A stretch of 64,000 nucleotides of DNA from Anaerolineae bacterium (GTDB lineage: Bacteria; Chloroflexota; Anaerolineae; Anaerolineales; Anaerolineaceae), in NCBI GenBank assembly GCA_013178185.1, contig JABLXC010000021.1:62001-126000 (forward strand), written 5' to 3'. Both the position numbers and the translations under genes were made by a program. The notes under the pieces are model-generated. The model ran no database searches. It was not told the origin of the DNA and saw only the letters and a list, made by a program, of their open reading frames with translations. Below, piece by piece: positions 36,057-44,468 of the stretch (the first letter of the stretch is position 1; every line of letters starts with the position of its first letter).

Positions 36057-36420
36057 ATAATCCCGCAAGAAATGCCGGGCCGCTCAAATAAACCCACCCC
36101 GGTGCATTGCTGTTCAGCAAACACAAAAAGAAAACAGAGAACGAAACCGTTGCAAAACAGGCCGATAAAACCCTGGAACTGTACAGGCAAGCTGGTATCC
36201 AGTGGGGGCGTTTGGCGTAAACCCCAGCCAGCAGAAGCGCAGCAACCCAGCAGACAATGCGGCTTTTAAAGTCCAAAGGCAAACCAACCGAAACTGGCAG
36301 CAGCACAAAAACCGAATAAAGGATTGAAATCCAGGGAATTCTTCCCTGTTTCAATGCGAAAAGATACCCTCCCGCACATACAAACCCCAGATAGGATAAC
36401 AGAACGATGATCGAGTCCAT
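36007..36420 (-). CDS. Small membrane protein of unknown function
   Basis: 137 residues with four likely membrane segments (IVLLSYLGFVCAGGYLFAL; ISILYSVFVLLPVSVGL; IVCWVAALLLAGVY; VLSACFATVSFSVFFLCLL). It is not a family I recognise. ATG 36420 is the first ATG, and a TTG two codons earlier is possible. Its 3' end overlaps the 3' end of the convergent GT-C gene by 50 bases, so one of the two ends could be regulated by transcript collision. The hydrophobic pattern and lack of a better frame favour a real gene. Confidence 0.6.
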   Translation of the reverse strand: MDSIIVLLSYLGFVCAGGYLFALKQGRIPWISILYSVFVLLPVSVGLPLDFKSRIVCWVAALLLAGVYAKRPHWIPACLYSSRVLSACFATVSFSVFFLCLLNSNAPGWVYLSGPAFLAGLFNLLHVIRKSRGGVGL

Positions 36421-36496
36421 ATCCAAAAACTTTTACACGCTCTCCTTCAGCCAAAAAGCGTGCAAATATTGTGCCGGAATCGATTCGAGATTCAGT

Positions 36497-37018
36497 TCAA
36501 GAAGTACGCGCCCAGGCTGTTAATGCAAGGATCACGAGAAAGAGGATCAGGTTGAACCATGACATCTTCATTTTCATGATCTCAAGCCTTCTCAACTCCA
36601 GATAATTCACTTCATTCTCAATGTCCTGTTGGAGGAAGTTCAATCGTGTAATCTTTGGGTCCAGGATCCATGTGATGTAAGCGCTTGCAAGCAACAGCAG
36701 GCCAATGACCAGATGCTTCATGAGGATTGCAAGCGCCCACGGATTGTTGATGGCTAAAAAACCCTGGTAAGAGGGATGCGAGCTCATCTGGAACATTCCC
36801 GTTGCTGTCAGAAGCGCGAGGCAGAACCAACCCACTTGCTGGATTCGCGAATAGGCCTTCATGAGAAATGGGCGGTAAACGTTGCCAACCAGATATTGCC
36901 TGGCCAGCGGCAAAATAAAGAGGATCAACGTGGTCATACCGCCCAACCAAAAGACTGTGGCCGCGATGTGGATCCAATAGGCAAGCGTTAAAGCCCAGGC
37001 AGGTGATTGCTCCACCAT
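36497..37018 (-). CDS. CopD-like integral membrane protein
   Basis: 173 residues, about four helices. The first helix holds LAYWIHIAATVFWLGGM and a later one ILMKHLVIGLLLLASAY; the membrane-embedded histidines and the surrounding pattern are those of the CopD/DUF4149 superfamily linked to copper tolerance or small cytochrome-b-like proteins. A charged cytosolic loop (EVNYLELRRLEIMKMK) precedes the last helix. No copper gene is nearby, so the function is uncertain. It is 14 nt downstream of the TPR gene. Confidence 0.65.
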   Translation of the reverse strand: MVEQSPAWALTLAYWIHIAATVFWLGGMTTLILFILPLARQYLVGNVYRPFLMKAYSRIQQVGWFCLALLTATGMFQMSSHPSYQGFLAINNPWALAILMKHLVIGLLLLASAYITWILDPKITRLNFLQQDIENEVNYLELRRLEIMKMKMSWFNLILFLVILALTAWARTS

Positions 37019-37032
37019 TTTTCTTTAGAGCA

Positions 37033-38127
37033 TTACGGTGCTAGTGTAGCAGTTGGAGTCGGTGTTTCCACAGTAATTGGTGTAATTCCGGTCGCAGGGG
37101 TCTCTGTGGGAACAAAAATTGTAGGTCCAGGGGTTGCCGTCGGCGGAGAACAAATAAACTGCACTGCGGTTGCAGTAGGAGCAAGATTATTGTCTTGCGC
37201 AATAGCGAGAGCGTTCAAATATTGGTCCCGGGCACCGCAGTAATCCTCAGCAGCAGCCAGTTGATCGCCATAGTGAATGGAAGCAATGCGAAAACGTTCT
37301 GCCGCAGTATAACCGGAACCATCCCTTAGGTTCGGCAGCGAAGGGTAAATCTGCATGAAAGCCTCAACCACCCGCTGCCAGTCCACACCCCAGAAACTGG
37401 CACCGGTCAGGTACAGGCGCGCCCACGTCCGAAAGCTGTCAGCTTCCTTATCCAGCGGTCCAAACCGCTCTGTCAACGCTAGATCGTACATTCCCCCCTC
37501 GAGATTGCCGTCAAGAATGATTTTATCCACGCCACGATATCTTAAAACGATATAATACATCCCATCCACTTCGATTGAGCGGTACGTGGCGTCCTCGGTG
37601 CGGAGGGCTTCCAAGGTGTCAAACGCTGCCGCCCAATTCCTCTCACGCAAATATTGCTGCGCCGTATTGAAAAGCTCTTCTGCACCGCGCAAATCGGGCG
37701 TAGGGGTTACCGCAATCGTGGGGGTCATCACCGGCGTAGAGGTAGCAACCATGGCAATTGCCATCATCGTCTCAGCCAACTTCTCTTTCGCTCCCGGAAA
37801 ATTCGGGTCGAGCTGAATCACATATTCAAACCGCTGTCGAGCCACATTATACCGTTTGGCCTCTAAATCTTGCACCCCAAGTTGAAATTGGGTGGTCGTG
37901 AGCAGCGCCATTTGATCGGACTGTCGCGCCAGGCGGGCCTTGATCGCAACCTGATAGCCCATAAAAGCTCCCACCCCGCCCAAAACGATGACAAGGAGCA
38001 ATCCAGCAAGAATCCACAACCATCGTCTAGGTTTTTTGGGTGATTCAGTCGGTTCGGAAGGTTTGATCTCAGGCGGCAGCGCCTGTGTCCTCATCGGTGA
38101 AGTATCTTCAATCAGGTTTTCAGACAT
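37033..38127 (-). CDS. Membrane-anchored TPR-like protein
   Basis: 364 residues. After a Pro/Glu-rich cytosolic N-terminus a single helix (RWLWILAGLLLVIVLGGVGAF, ~34-55) anchors it. The outer part begins with a clear tetratricopeptide-like repeat (QFQLGVQDLEAKRYNVARQ, YVIQLDPNFPGAKEKLAE), then a Thr/Pro linker and a second helical repeat region (AEELFNTAQQYLRERNWAAAF). The tail is Thr/Pro-rich. Such proteins are usually scaffolds. It lies between murJ (36-nt gap upstream) and the CopD-like gene, so it may be co-transcribed with murJ. No partner can be read from the sequence. Confidence 0.78.
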   Translation of the reverse strand: MSENLIEDTSPMRTQALPPEIKPSEPTESPKKPRRWLWILAGLLLVIVLGGVGAFMGYQVAIKARLARQSDQMALLTTTQFQLGVQDLEAKRYNVARQRFEYVIQLDPNFPGAKEKLAETMMAIAMVATSTPVMTPTIAVTPTPDLRGAEELFNTAQQYLRERNWAAAFDTLEALRTEDATYRSIEVDGMYYIVLRYRGVDKIILDGNLEGGMYDLALTERFGPLDKEADSFRTWARLYLTGASFWGVDWQRVVEAFMQIYPSLPNLRDGSGYTAAERFRIASIHYGDQLAAAEDYCGARDQYLNALAIAQDNNLAPTATAVQFICSPPTATPGPTIFVPTETPATGITPITVETPTPTATLAP

Positions 38128-38163
38128 AGCCGTAATTATACCCTAAGAATTTTTCTGTCAAGA

Positions 38164-39810
38164 TTACAGCCAGCGAAAGTGCTTCAGCTCGCTCCAAATC
38201 AAAGGCAGGCACACCGCTCCCCCAATTCCCATACCGGCCAGTGAGACGATCAATAAGGACACCTCGTTGCCCCCCAGCTCCAGCGAGCACGCGCTGATGA
38301 GCGCGCCAACAAGAGCAGCCGCGCAGGCTCGAAGAAGCGTCTTCTTGGGATCAACGCTCGCCACCATTCTGCCTTGAGCTTCATCCGGTCTCCCAGCCAT
38401 GCGCGCCAGCCAGCGAGGCAAAGGATTTTGCCTGCCTGTCAACCCAGAAAGCCATCGCCTAATCCCGGCGCGCGCGTTCGGATACCAGCGCAACATTAAA
38501 AGTAAAAATATTGCCTGGCTTGTGAATGCAATCGCATCGGTAAGACTGATACCCGCCGCCCCAAGCGGACGAAACAGCCCACTGCCCAGGAAAACATAAA
38601 TCAAAACGTTAATGATCACCCCCACTAGCGGGGTAAGAGCATCCTGTTGCGCATAAAATGAGCGGGATGCAATTTCTAACAGGCTATGTCCCATCAACCC
38701 GGCCAGGTAACCTCGCGTAACCCACAATAACAGGTCCGTCCCCTGGGAATCAAAACCAAAAGCAAACTCCATCGCCGGGCGCAGTCCAAAGGACAGGATG
38801 GCCGCAATCGGCAGCGTCACCCCCACGATCATATTGACAGCCCGATGAATAGTCTGTTGAAAAGCTTCACGGTCGCCTCGCGCAAATTGCTCGGCTAGTG
38901 TGGGTAATAAGGCTGTACCTATCGCCGTCCCGATCAATGTCTCAGGAAGTTGCTGGATCATCCAGCCGTAAGTCAAAGCGGTGACCGCTCCTTCCTGAAG
39001 GCGAGAGGCTAGATTATCACGAATGATAAAGATGAGTTGGATAAACAACATGGTGATCAGACGCGGGCCGAGCAGGTTGATCACCTTTTGAACATCTGGT
39101 AGGCGCAATCCTAACCCCGCTGCCCATCGGAACTGGTATTTGATCAAACCTGGAATTTGTATTCCCAGGTGTAGAACCGCCCCAAGGATCACGCCATACA
39201 CTAGCCCATGAACGCCCAAACCAAAGGCCGGCAATGTTATTCCTCCAAGAACATACCCCTTTTCAGGGGAAAGAACCAACGCTCCGATGATCTGTCCAAT
39301 GTTGTAAAGAAGAGGCGCCATAGCAGGCAAGAGAAAATGTTGGTTCGCCTGAAGACCGGCCATGATCAGACCGCTGATCGAAAAGATCAGCGTGGCGATT
39401 AAATTCATTCGCATCAGTGTTACCACCAGTTTCTGCTGTTCCGGCCCAAAACCGGGAGCGACCCCGATCTCCCATCGCACCAACGAATCGGCCAGGACAG
39501 CGATCACAATTGCCAGCAGACCGGTTACCAAAAATGCCAGGTTCGCAATCCTTGAAAACAATTCCCAGGCTGCAGTTCTTCCCTGGCGCGATAAAACTTC
39601 GGAGAGAACCGGGATAAACGCGATCGCCAGCGCTCCCCCAGAAATCAGCGCGAATAACATATCCGGCAGATTGTTAGCAACATTGAAAGAATCAAGTTCC
39701 GCAGACAAACCAAACTGCCTGGCGATGATCACCTGTCGCAGAAGCGCTGCGATTTTATCCAGTGCAAAAAAAAATGCTAAAAGAAGGGACGTTTTGGTTA
39801 ATCGGCTCAT
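38164..39810 (-). CDS. murJ: Lipid II flippase MurJ
   Basis: 548 residues, about 14 helices of the MOP/MviN fold. SLLLAFFFALDKIAALLRQVIIARQFG at the start, DSFNVANNLPDMLFALISGGALAIAFIPVLSE and RSFYAQQDALTPLVGVIINV are the conserved MurJ segments, with charged residues in the central cavity. MurJ moves lipid II to the outer face for peptidoglycan synthesis. It diverges from rsmI. A weak -10 (TATACT on the minus strand, 39833-39838) lies about 22 nt from the start but lacks a good -35. Confidence 0.92.
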   Translation of the reverse strand: MSRLTKTSLLLAFFFALDKIAALLRQVIIARQFGLSAELDSFNVANNLPDMLFALISGGALAIAFIPVLSEVLSRQGRTAAWELFSRIANLAFLVTGLLAIVIAVLADSLVRWEIGVAPGFGPEQQKLVVTLMRMNLIATLIFSISGLIMAGLQANQHFLLPAMAPLLYNIGQIIGALVLSPEKGYVLGGITLPAFGLGVHGLVYGVILGAVLHLGIQIPGLIKYQFRWAAGLGLRLPDVQKVINLLGPRLITMLFIQLIFIIRDNLASRLQEGAVTALTYGWMIQQLPETLIGTAIGTALLPTLAEQFARGDREAFQQTIHRAVNMIVGVTLPIAAILSFGLRPAMEFAFGFDSQGTDLLLWVTRGYLAGLMGHSLLEIASRSFYAQQDALTPLVGVIINVLIYVFLGSGLFRPLGAAGISLTDAIAFTSQAIFLLLMLRWYPNARAGIRRWLSGLTGRQNPLPRWLARMAGRPDEAQGRMVASVDPKKTLLRACAAALVGALISACSLELGGNEVSLLIVSLAGMGIGGAVCLPLIWSELKHFRWL

Positions 39811-39857
39811 AGTATCCTTTGGCGTTCCCGCAAGTATAGCATATCCATTCCATTTGC

Positions 39858-39886
39858 TTGACCACTGTCACACTTACTTCTATAAT
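39858..39886 (+). promoter_or_regulatory. Strong candidate sigma-70 promoter of rsmI
   Basis: TTGACC (39858-39863) and a perfect TATAAT (39881-39886) are separated by exactly 17 bases, 31 nt before the rsmI ATG. It lies in the divergent murJ/rsmI gap. Confidence 0.8.
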
Positions 39887-39916
39887 GCCTTTATATAATC
39901 CCTTAGAAACCGAAAA

Positions 39917-40624
39917 ATGAATAAACCTCGAACCGGAAAATTATCTATCGTCGCAACCCCTCTTGGCAACTGGGGTGATATCACACTGCGCGGGATCGAA
40001 ACTTTAAAAAATGCGGATGTTGTCGTTTGCGAGGAACTCCGCCAGGGCAGCGCACTCTTAAAGCGCCTGGGCGTCGAGAAAAAAGAACTTCTTCTGGTGA
40101 ACGAGCATACCGAGCGAACGCAAGCCAACGAGATCATTTTACGGCTGGCGCGGGGCCAAAACCTGGCTTTGATTTCGGACTGTGGCACGCCTGTCTTCTC
40201 TGATCCCGGCCACTATATCATCGACCAGGTAATTCTGGCCGGTTTTGAGGTCACACCTGTTCCAGGGCCGTCCTCGCTGATGGCTGCCCTTTCCGTGCTC
40301 GAATTCGAGCCCCGCCAATTTATTTACGCAGGGTATCTTCCACGACGACCAGAAGAGCGTCAAAAGGCGCTGGTGCGCCTGAAGTCGCTGCGGACGACCA
40401 TCGTGATCATGGATACCCCCTACCGGCTGGGAAGCATCCTGTCCGACCTTGCCAAAATTTTCGGCAAAGGCCAGCGCATCACCCTGGCATGTGATCTCAC
40501 CAAACCTTCCGAAAAAATCTATCGGGGCGCTGTTGCAAGGGTCTCTGAGCAAATAGCTCAGAAAAAAGCGGAATTTATTTTGATTGTTCACCCGCCCGCA
40601 GAAAGGGCCTCCGCCGCTGATTAG
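39917..40624 (+). CDS. rsmI: RsmI-like 16S rRNA (cytidine-2'-O)-methyltransferase, divergent and short
   Basis: 235 residues of the tetrapyrrole-methylase fold. LSIVATPLGNWGDITLRGIETL matches the RsmI start, and DCGTPVFSDPG, PGPSSLMAALSV and DTPYRLGSIL are at the expected places. It differs from typical RsmI in that the usual AEDTR segment reads CEELRQG and the protein is about 40-50 residues shorter, lacking the C-terminal extension. It may be RsmI for C1402 or a close relative with another target. A strong promoter precedes it and it ends near the tRNA-Glu terminator. Confidence 0.8.
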   Translation: MNKPRTGKLSIVATPLGNWGDITLRGIETLKNADVVVCEELRQGSALLKRLGVEKKELLLVNEHTERTQANEIILRLARGQNLALISDCGTPVFSDPGHYIIDQVILAGFEVTPVPGPSSLMAALSVLEFEPRQFIYAGYLPRRPEERQKALVRLKSLRTTIVIMDTPYRLGSILSDLAKIFGKGQRITLACDLTKPSEKIYRGAVARVSEQIAQKKAEFILIVHPPAERASAAD

Positions 40625-40635
40625 TCCCCTTCCCC

Positions 40636-40668
40636 AAAAAAAACGATCAGACTTTGCCGGCCTGATCG
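40636..40668 (-). terminator. Rho-independent terminator of tRNA-Glu
   Basis: On the minus strand, CGATCAG (40662-40668) pairs perfectly with CTGATCG (40644-40650) around an 11-nt loop, followed by a run of eight T (A at 40636-40643 on the plus strand). It lies just 3' of the tRNA and may also slow convergent rsmI transcription. Confidence 0.85.
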
Positions 40669-40671
40669 TAG

Positions 40672-40744
40672 TGCCTCCACGGAGATTCGAACTCCGGTTT
40701 TAGCCTTGAAAGGGCTGCGTCCTGGTCCCCTAGACGATGGAGGC
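40672..40744 (-). tRNA. tRNA-Glu (anticodon TTC)
   Basis: A 73-nt cloverleaf on the minus strand. The acceptor stem GCCTCCA pairs with TGGAGGC, with discriminator A. The anticodon loop CTTTCAA gives TTC (Glu). The T-arm is CGGAG-TTCGAAT-CTCCG. CCA is not encoded (ACTAC follows). A promoter and a terminator frame it closely. Confidence 0.97.
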
Positions 40745-40756
40745 AACAGCAGGAGG

Positions 40757-40785
40757 ATTTTACCATCCATAGGTAGGATGGTCAA
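40757..40785 (-). promoter_or_regulatory. Strong candidate promoter of tRNA-Glu
   Basis: On the minus strand TTGACC (40780-40785) and TAAAAT (40757-40762) have a 17-base spacer; the -10 ends 12 nt from the tRNA 5' end. Confidence 0.8.
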
Positions 40786-40831
40786 GTTTTTAGAGATAAA
40801 AAGCAAGGACGAATTTTCCAACCCGTTCGCA

Positions 40832-42052
40832 CTAGGGCTGGTCACCCTGTCGCCTTACCCTTTCCCTCTCTCTAGCTCTCAATAAAGCCTCGCTCGGCTG
40901 ATTCTCCCGTTTTTCCTGATCCTCCACAGTACTGACAGCATAGGCAAAATCTTCGAATAGCATCCCCATCGGAGAAGTCGGCGCGCTCAGCACTGGCGGC
41001 GTCCCAAGGTTGATAGCCGAGACAATCGTTTCTGCCGCAAAAGGAATGATCCATTGCACAGGTCGTTTCAATACACGTTCGATATCTTTACGGGCCAATC
41101 CTTTTCGTTCGAACGTCCAGTTCAACGCCACCCGCACCTTATCATCCGGAATGCCGAGCTTGCCGAACAATTCCAGCGCGCCAACCATAGCGCGCACCGA
41201 GGCAATATCCGGCGCAAAAATCGCTACGATCTCATCCGTCAGGTCAAGCGCAGCCAGGGTGGGTTCACTCACATCGTGGGGTAGATCGACAACCACATAA
41301 GGATAACTCGTTTTCAGAATACCAAGCACACGATCTGCAATATCTGCCGTCACCATCTGACTGTCGCTAATATCTCTGGGGGATGCAAGCACATCTACCT
41401 TTGATTCGTGGTGGAGCATGACTGCCGTGATGACTTCTGTATCTATTTCCTCGACTGGGATCTTTGCCAGATCCGACCAAGTGTTGCGCAATGCCAGGTT
41501 TAACATCAGGGCCGACTGTCCCATGGTAAGGTTGAGATCAACCAGCGCAACCTGTTTCTGCCAAATTTGGGCCAGACCTGTGGCCAGGTTTGTCGCCAAT
41601 GTGGTGACACCAACACCCCCGCGCAGCGAATAGACGCTGATCACTTTTCCTTGTTGGGGACCGCTGACTCCGCTTTCCAGAAATTTGCGTCGGAGCAACA
41701 CTTTGATTCTGGCTTGTAATTCAGCCGGTTGAAAAGGTTTGGTGAGATAATCATCAGCGCCAGCCTCAAACCCTTTCACCTTCTCTTCCAGTGTATCGTG
41801 GACGGTCAGGATCATCACGGGGATATGAGAGGTTTTCGGATTCGCTCGTAAACGCCTGCACACTTCATACCCATCCATCTCAGGCATATCCACGTCCAAA
41901 ATGATCACCTCAGGCCAGACCTGTTCGATTACTCTTAACGCCTCAGCTCCATTCTGGGCGGTAAAAACCTGATAACCGGCATGCAATAGGGTTGCAGAAA
42001 CAACCTTCAAGTTGACTGCATTATCATCAACAGCCAGGATTCGATTTGCCAT
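40832..42052 (-). CDS. Response-regulator receiver fused to a CpaE/TadZ-like ATPase
   Basis: 406 residues. Residues 1-120 form a receiver domain with the phospho-acceptor D53 (ILDVDMPEMDG), acidic D9/D10 and K105 (YLTKPF). Residues ~136-380 form a MinD/ParA-type domain whose P-loop reads SLRGGVGVTT (143-151): the two signature lysines of the deviant Walker motif are Arg and Val. This resembles TadZ/CpaE, which mark the site of Flp-pilus assembly. The C-terminal ~20 residues are Arg/Glu-rich. No other tad gene is in the window. It follows the SRAP gene by 22 nt. Whether it binds ATP is open. Confidence 0.88.
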   Translation of the reverse strand: MANRILAVDDNAVNLKVVSATLLHAGYQVFTAQNGAEALRVIEQVWPEVIILDVDMPEMDGYEVCRRLRANPKTSHIPVMILTVHDTLEEKVKGFEAGADDYLTKPFQPAELQARIKVLLRRKFLESGVSGPQQGKVISVYSLRGGVGVTTLATNLATGLAQIWQKQVALVDLNLTMGQSALMLNLALRNTWSDLAKIPVEEIDTEVITAVMLHHESKVDVLASPRDISDSQMVTADIADRVLGILKTSYPYVVVDLPHDVSEPTLAALDLTDEIVAIFAPDIASVRAMVGALELFGKLGIPDDKVRVALNWTFERKGLARKDIERVLKRPVQWIIPFAAETIVSAINLGTPPVLSAPTSPMGMLFEDFAYAVSTVEDQEKRENQPSEALLRARERERVRRQGDQP

Positions 42053-42074
42053 CTTTACCCTCTGAGATCGAAAG

Positions 42075-42746
42075 CTATTCTTCCTGTGACAGAATGCAAT
42101 CCGGATGATCGAACTCCGGCCGGTTGATAAGCTTTGAAACCCGGTGGAGACTCAAATCCTCACCCGAATAGGGTTGCAGCAATTTCGCCAGCTCAGGTGT
42201 TGAGCGGGGTTCAAGCCATCTCCAACAATCCTCCCGCCCGAGAATAACCGGCATTCGTTCATGCACTGCCGCTACCGCTGGGTTCGCGGCGCAAGTAATG
42301 ATGGCGCAGCTCTTGATCTCCTCGTCATTCGGAGATTTCCAGAATTCCCATAACCCAGCAAAGGTAAAAGGCTTGCGCCCGTTCAAATAGAAGTGGTAGG
42401 GGATTGCAGGAACTTTCTTTCCGGGGTTGCGCTTCCACTCATAAAAACCATCCGCCAGAATCAGGCACCGCCGCTGCGCATAAGCCCGGCGAAAGGCTGG
42501 GCGGACTTCAAGCGTTTCAGCCCGGGCGTTGATCATGCGGCTTCCGATCCGGATATCTTTTGCCCAGGACGGAATCAGCCCCCAACGCATCCAGCTCACA
42601 TCTCGCTTGTTCGGCTCAATTACAACCGCCACCATCTGGCTGGGCGCAATGTTGAAACGAGGCAACCAGTCAAGCGGCATCTCACCAAGCTCCAGCTCTT
42701 TTTGAAGCTCTAAAGCATCCAACGCCATGGTAAATCGTCCACACAT
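42075..42746 (-). CDS. SRAP (YedK/HMCES-type) abasic-site DNA-protein crosslink protein
   Basis: 223 residues. The protein starts MCGRFT, so Cys2 becomes the N-terminal catalytic cysteine after Met removal. FNIAPSQ, the SWMRWGLIPSWAKD block, ILADGFYEWKR (Glu) and VHERMPVIL (His) complete the SRAP active site. These proteins form a thiazolidine crosslink to abasic sites in single-stranded DNA and thereby shield them. It diverges from the formiminotransferase gene, with 169 bases between the starts. Confidence 0.95.
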   Translation of the reverse strand: MCGRFTMALDALELQKELELGEMPLDWLPRFNIAPSQMVAVVIEPNKRDVSWMRWGLIPSWAKDIRIGSRMINARAETLEVRPAFRRAYAQRRCLILADGFYEWKRNPGKKVPAIPYHFYLNGRKPFTFAGLWEFWKSPNDEEIKSCAIITCAANPAVAAVHERMPVILGREDCWRWLEPRSTPELAKLLQPYSGEDLSLHRVSKLINRPEFDHPDCILSQEE

Positions 42747-42881
42747 ATTACCCTCACAAGAACAGACCGCGGCTAAGATGATTATACCTGAATGAACTGT
42801 TCAAAGTTCAAGAAATTGCACCGACTCCTGGTCAGGATCATTAGCCAGCCGTCCGTCCGAAAAGTTCTTTTTTTTGTGGGT

Positions 42882-42887
42882 TATAAT
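42882..42887 (+). promoter_or_regulatory. Possible -10 element before the formiminotransferase-cyclodeaminase gene
   Basis: A perfect TATAAT lies 28 nt before ATG 42916 in an AT-rich stretch. No good -35 is present at 16-18 bases. The TGTGGGT preceding it could give weak extended -10 character, so this is tentative. Confidence 0.3.
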
Positions 42888-42915
42888 TGTTCTATCTCCA
42901 GCACATGAGGTTGTT

Positions 42916-44466
42916 ATGCACTCCGCTTTGGTTGAATGTATCCCAAATTTTTCTGACGCGCGCCGGCCAGAAGTCGTCGAGAAGATTCGCGACTCCATCG
43001 CAAAAGTCGCCTACATCGAGATACTCGATCAACATTCTGACCTCGACCACAACCGCACGGTGATCACTTTCATAGGACCGCCTTCTGCCGTCGAAGAAGC
43101 AGCTTTTCAAGCCATCTCAACAGCAGCTTCTCTAATCGACCTCAACGTTCAGACGGGCGAACATCCCCGCATTGGCGCTACGGATGTCGTCCCCTTTGTG
43201 CCCATAAAAAATATCACCATGCAAGAATGTGTGGAATTAGCTCGGCGATTAGGAAAAAGAGTGGGTGAAAACCTCAAGATACCCGTCTATCTCTATGAAG
43301 AAGCCGCTACTGCCCCCGAACGCCGCCAGCTTGAAAACATCCGTCGCGGAGAATACGAGCAGCTAAAGAAAGAAATTCAAACCAATCCGGATCGCGCCCC
43401 CGATTTCGGCCCTTTAGAATTGGGCCCGGCCGGCGCGACCGTCATCGGCGCCCGCCAGCCGCTTATTGCTTATAACGTCTACCTGACCACCGATGACATC
43501 GGCACCGCCCAAAAAATTGCCCGCACTGTAAGGCATTCTTCCGGGGGTTTCCGTTATGTCAAAGCCATGGGGGTGCTTGTGGAAGGGCGCGCTCAGGTTT
43601 CGATGAACCTCACAAATTTTCGCGAGACGCCCGTTCACCGGGTTGTCGAAACGATCCGAGCCGAAGCCAGACGTTACGGCGTATCAATTCACCACAGCGA
43701 GCTGGTCGGCCTGATCCCCCAAGACGCATTGACAGATTCAGCCGCCTGGTATTTGCAGTTGGACGGGTTCGAACCGCACCAGATCCTCGAAAACCGTCTG
43801 AGTCAGTTAAAACCTCAGGAAAAACAAGAAGGGCGGGATCAACGCTTTATCTTCCTGGATGATCTTGCCAGCAGCTCGCCTACCCCAGGCGGCGGTTCTG
43901 CAGCCGCTTTCACTGGTGCCGCCGCTGCATCGCTGGCAGCAATGGTGGCCCGCGTCACCGTCGGCAAGAAAAAATATGCCCATGTCGAGGGGGAAATGCA
44001 GTCCCTGATCGAAAAGGCGGAAGAAGCCCGTCGCGTCTTGATGCAAGATGTAGACAACGATTCGAATGCTTTCATCTGGTACATGGAAGCCACCCGTATG
44101 CCCAAGGATACCCCCGACCAGCAGGTCGCGCGCGCCGAAGCCATCGAAAAAGCGACGCTTCATGCCGCTCAGGTTCCCCTCGAAACCGCCAAACACACCC
44201 TTGCAGCCATGGAATTAGCTCTGATTGCTGGACAGCTCGGCAACATCAATGCCCTTTCCGATGCAGCCAGCGCAGTAACCCTGGCGCGCGCCGCCATCAC
44301 GTGCGCCGGGCTGAATGTACGTACCAATCTGCTCGGCTTTGCGCATGCCGATCAGGCTGATCCTATCCTCGCCGAAATGAAGAGCGTCGAAGCAAGAACA
44401 GAAGAGCTTTACCAGAAAATGAGAGTTACTTTGAAGGAGCGCAGCGACCTCAGCCTGCCGGATTGA
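42916..44466 (+). CDS. ftcD: Bifunctional glutamate formiminotransferase / formimidoyltetrahydrofolate cyclodeaminase
   Basis: 516 residues. The N-terminal half (1 to ~300) is formiminotransferase: ECIPNFSDARRPEVVEKI, DHNRTVITF, GEHPRIGATDVVPFVPI, GPAGATVIGARQPL. The C-terminal half (~315-516) is cyclodeaminase: SSPTPGGGSAAAFTGA, LMQDVDNDSNAF. The enzyme takes the formimino group of formiminoglutamate to tetrahydrofolate and then releases ammonia, ending histidine breakdown. Many bacteria have two genes; this one is fused as in animals. ATG 42916 has GAGG 5 nt upstream. No hut genes are nearby. The CapA-like gene begins right at its stop. Confidence 0.93.
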   Translation: MHSALVECIPNFSDARRPEVVEKIRDSIAKVAYIEILDQHSDLDHNRTVITFIGPPSAVEEAAFQAISTAASLIDLNVQTGEHPRIGATDVVPFVPIKNITMQECVELARRLGKRVGENLKIPVYLYEEAATAPERRQLENIRRGEYEQLKKEIQTNPDRAPDFGPLELGPAGATVIGARQPLIAYNVYLTTDDIGTAQKIARTVRHSSGGFRYVKAMGVLVEGRAQVSMNLTNFRETPVHRVVETIRAEARRYGVSIHHSELVGLIPQDALTDSAAWYLQLDGFEPHQILENRLSQLKPQEKQEGRDQRFIFLDDLASSSPTPGGGSAAAFTGAAAASLAAMVARVTVGKKKYAHVEGEMQSLIEKAEEARRVLMQDVDNDSNAFIWYMEATRMPKDTPDQQVARAEAIEKATLHAAQVPLETAKHTLAAMELALIAGQLGNINALSDAASAVTLARAAITCAGLNVRTNLLGFAHADQADPILAEMKSVEARTEELYQKMRVTLKERSDLSLPD

Positions 44467-44468
44467 TC

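Noticed and set aside
43807-44196. Minus-strand open frame of 129 residues in the cyclodeaminase part
   Set aside because: It is antisense to conserved cyclodeaminase blocks and has no ribosome-binding site or family features.
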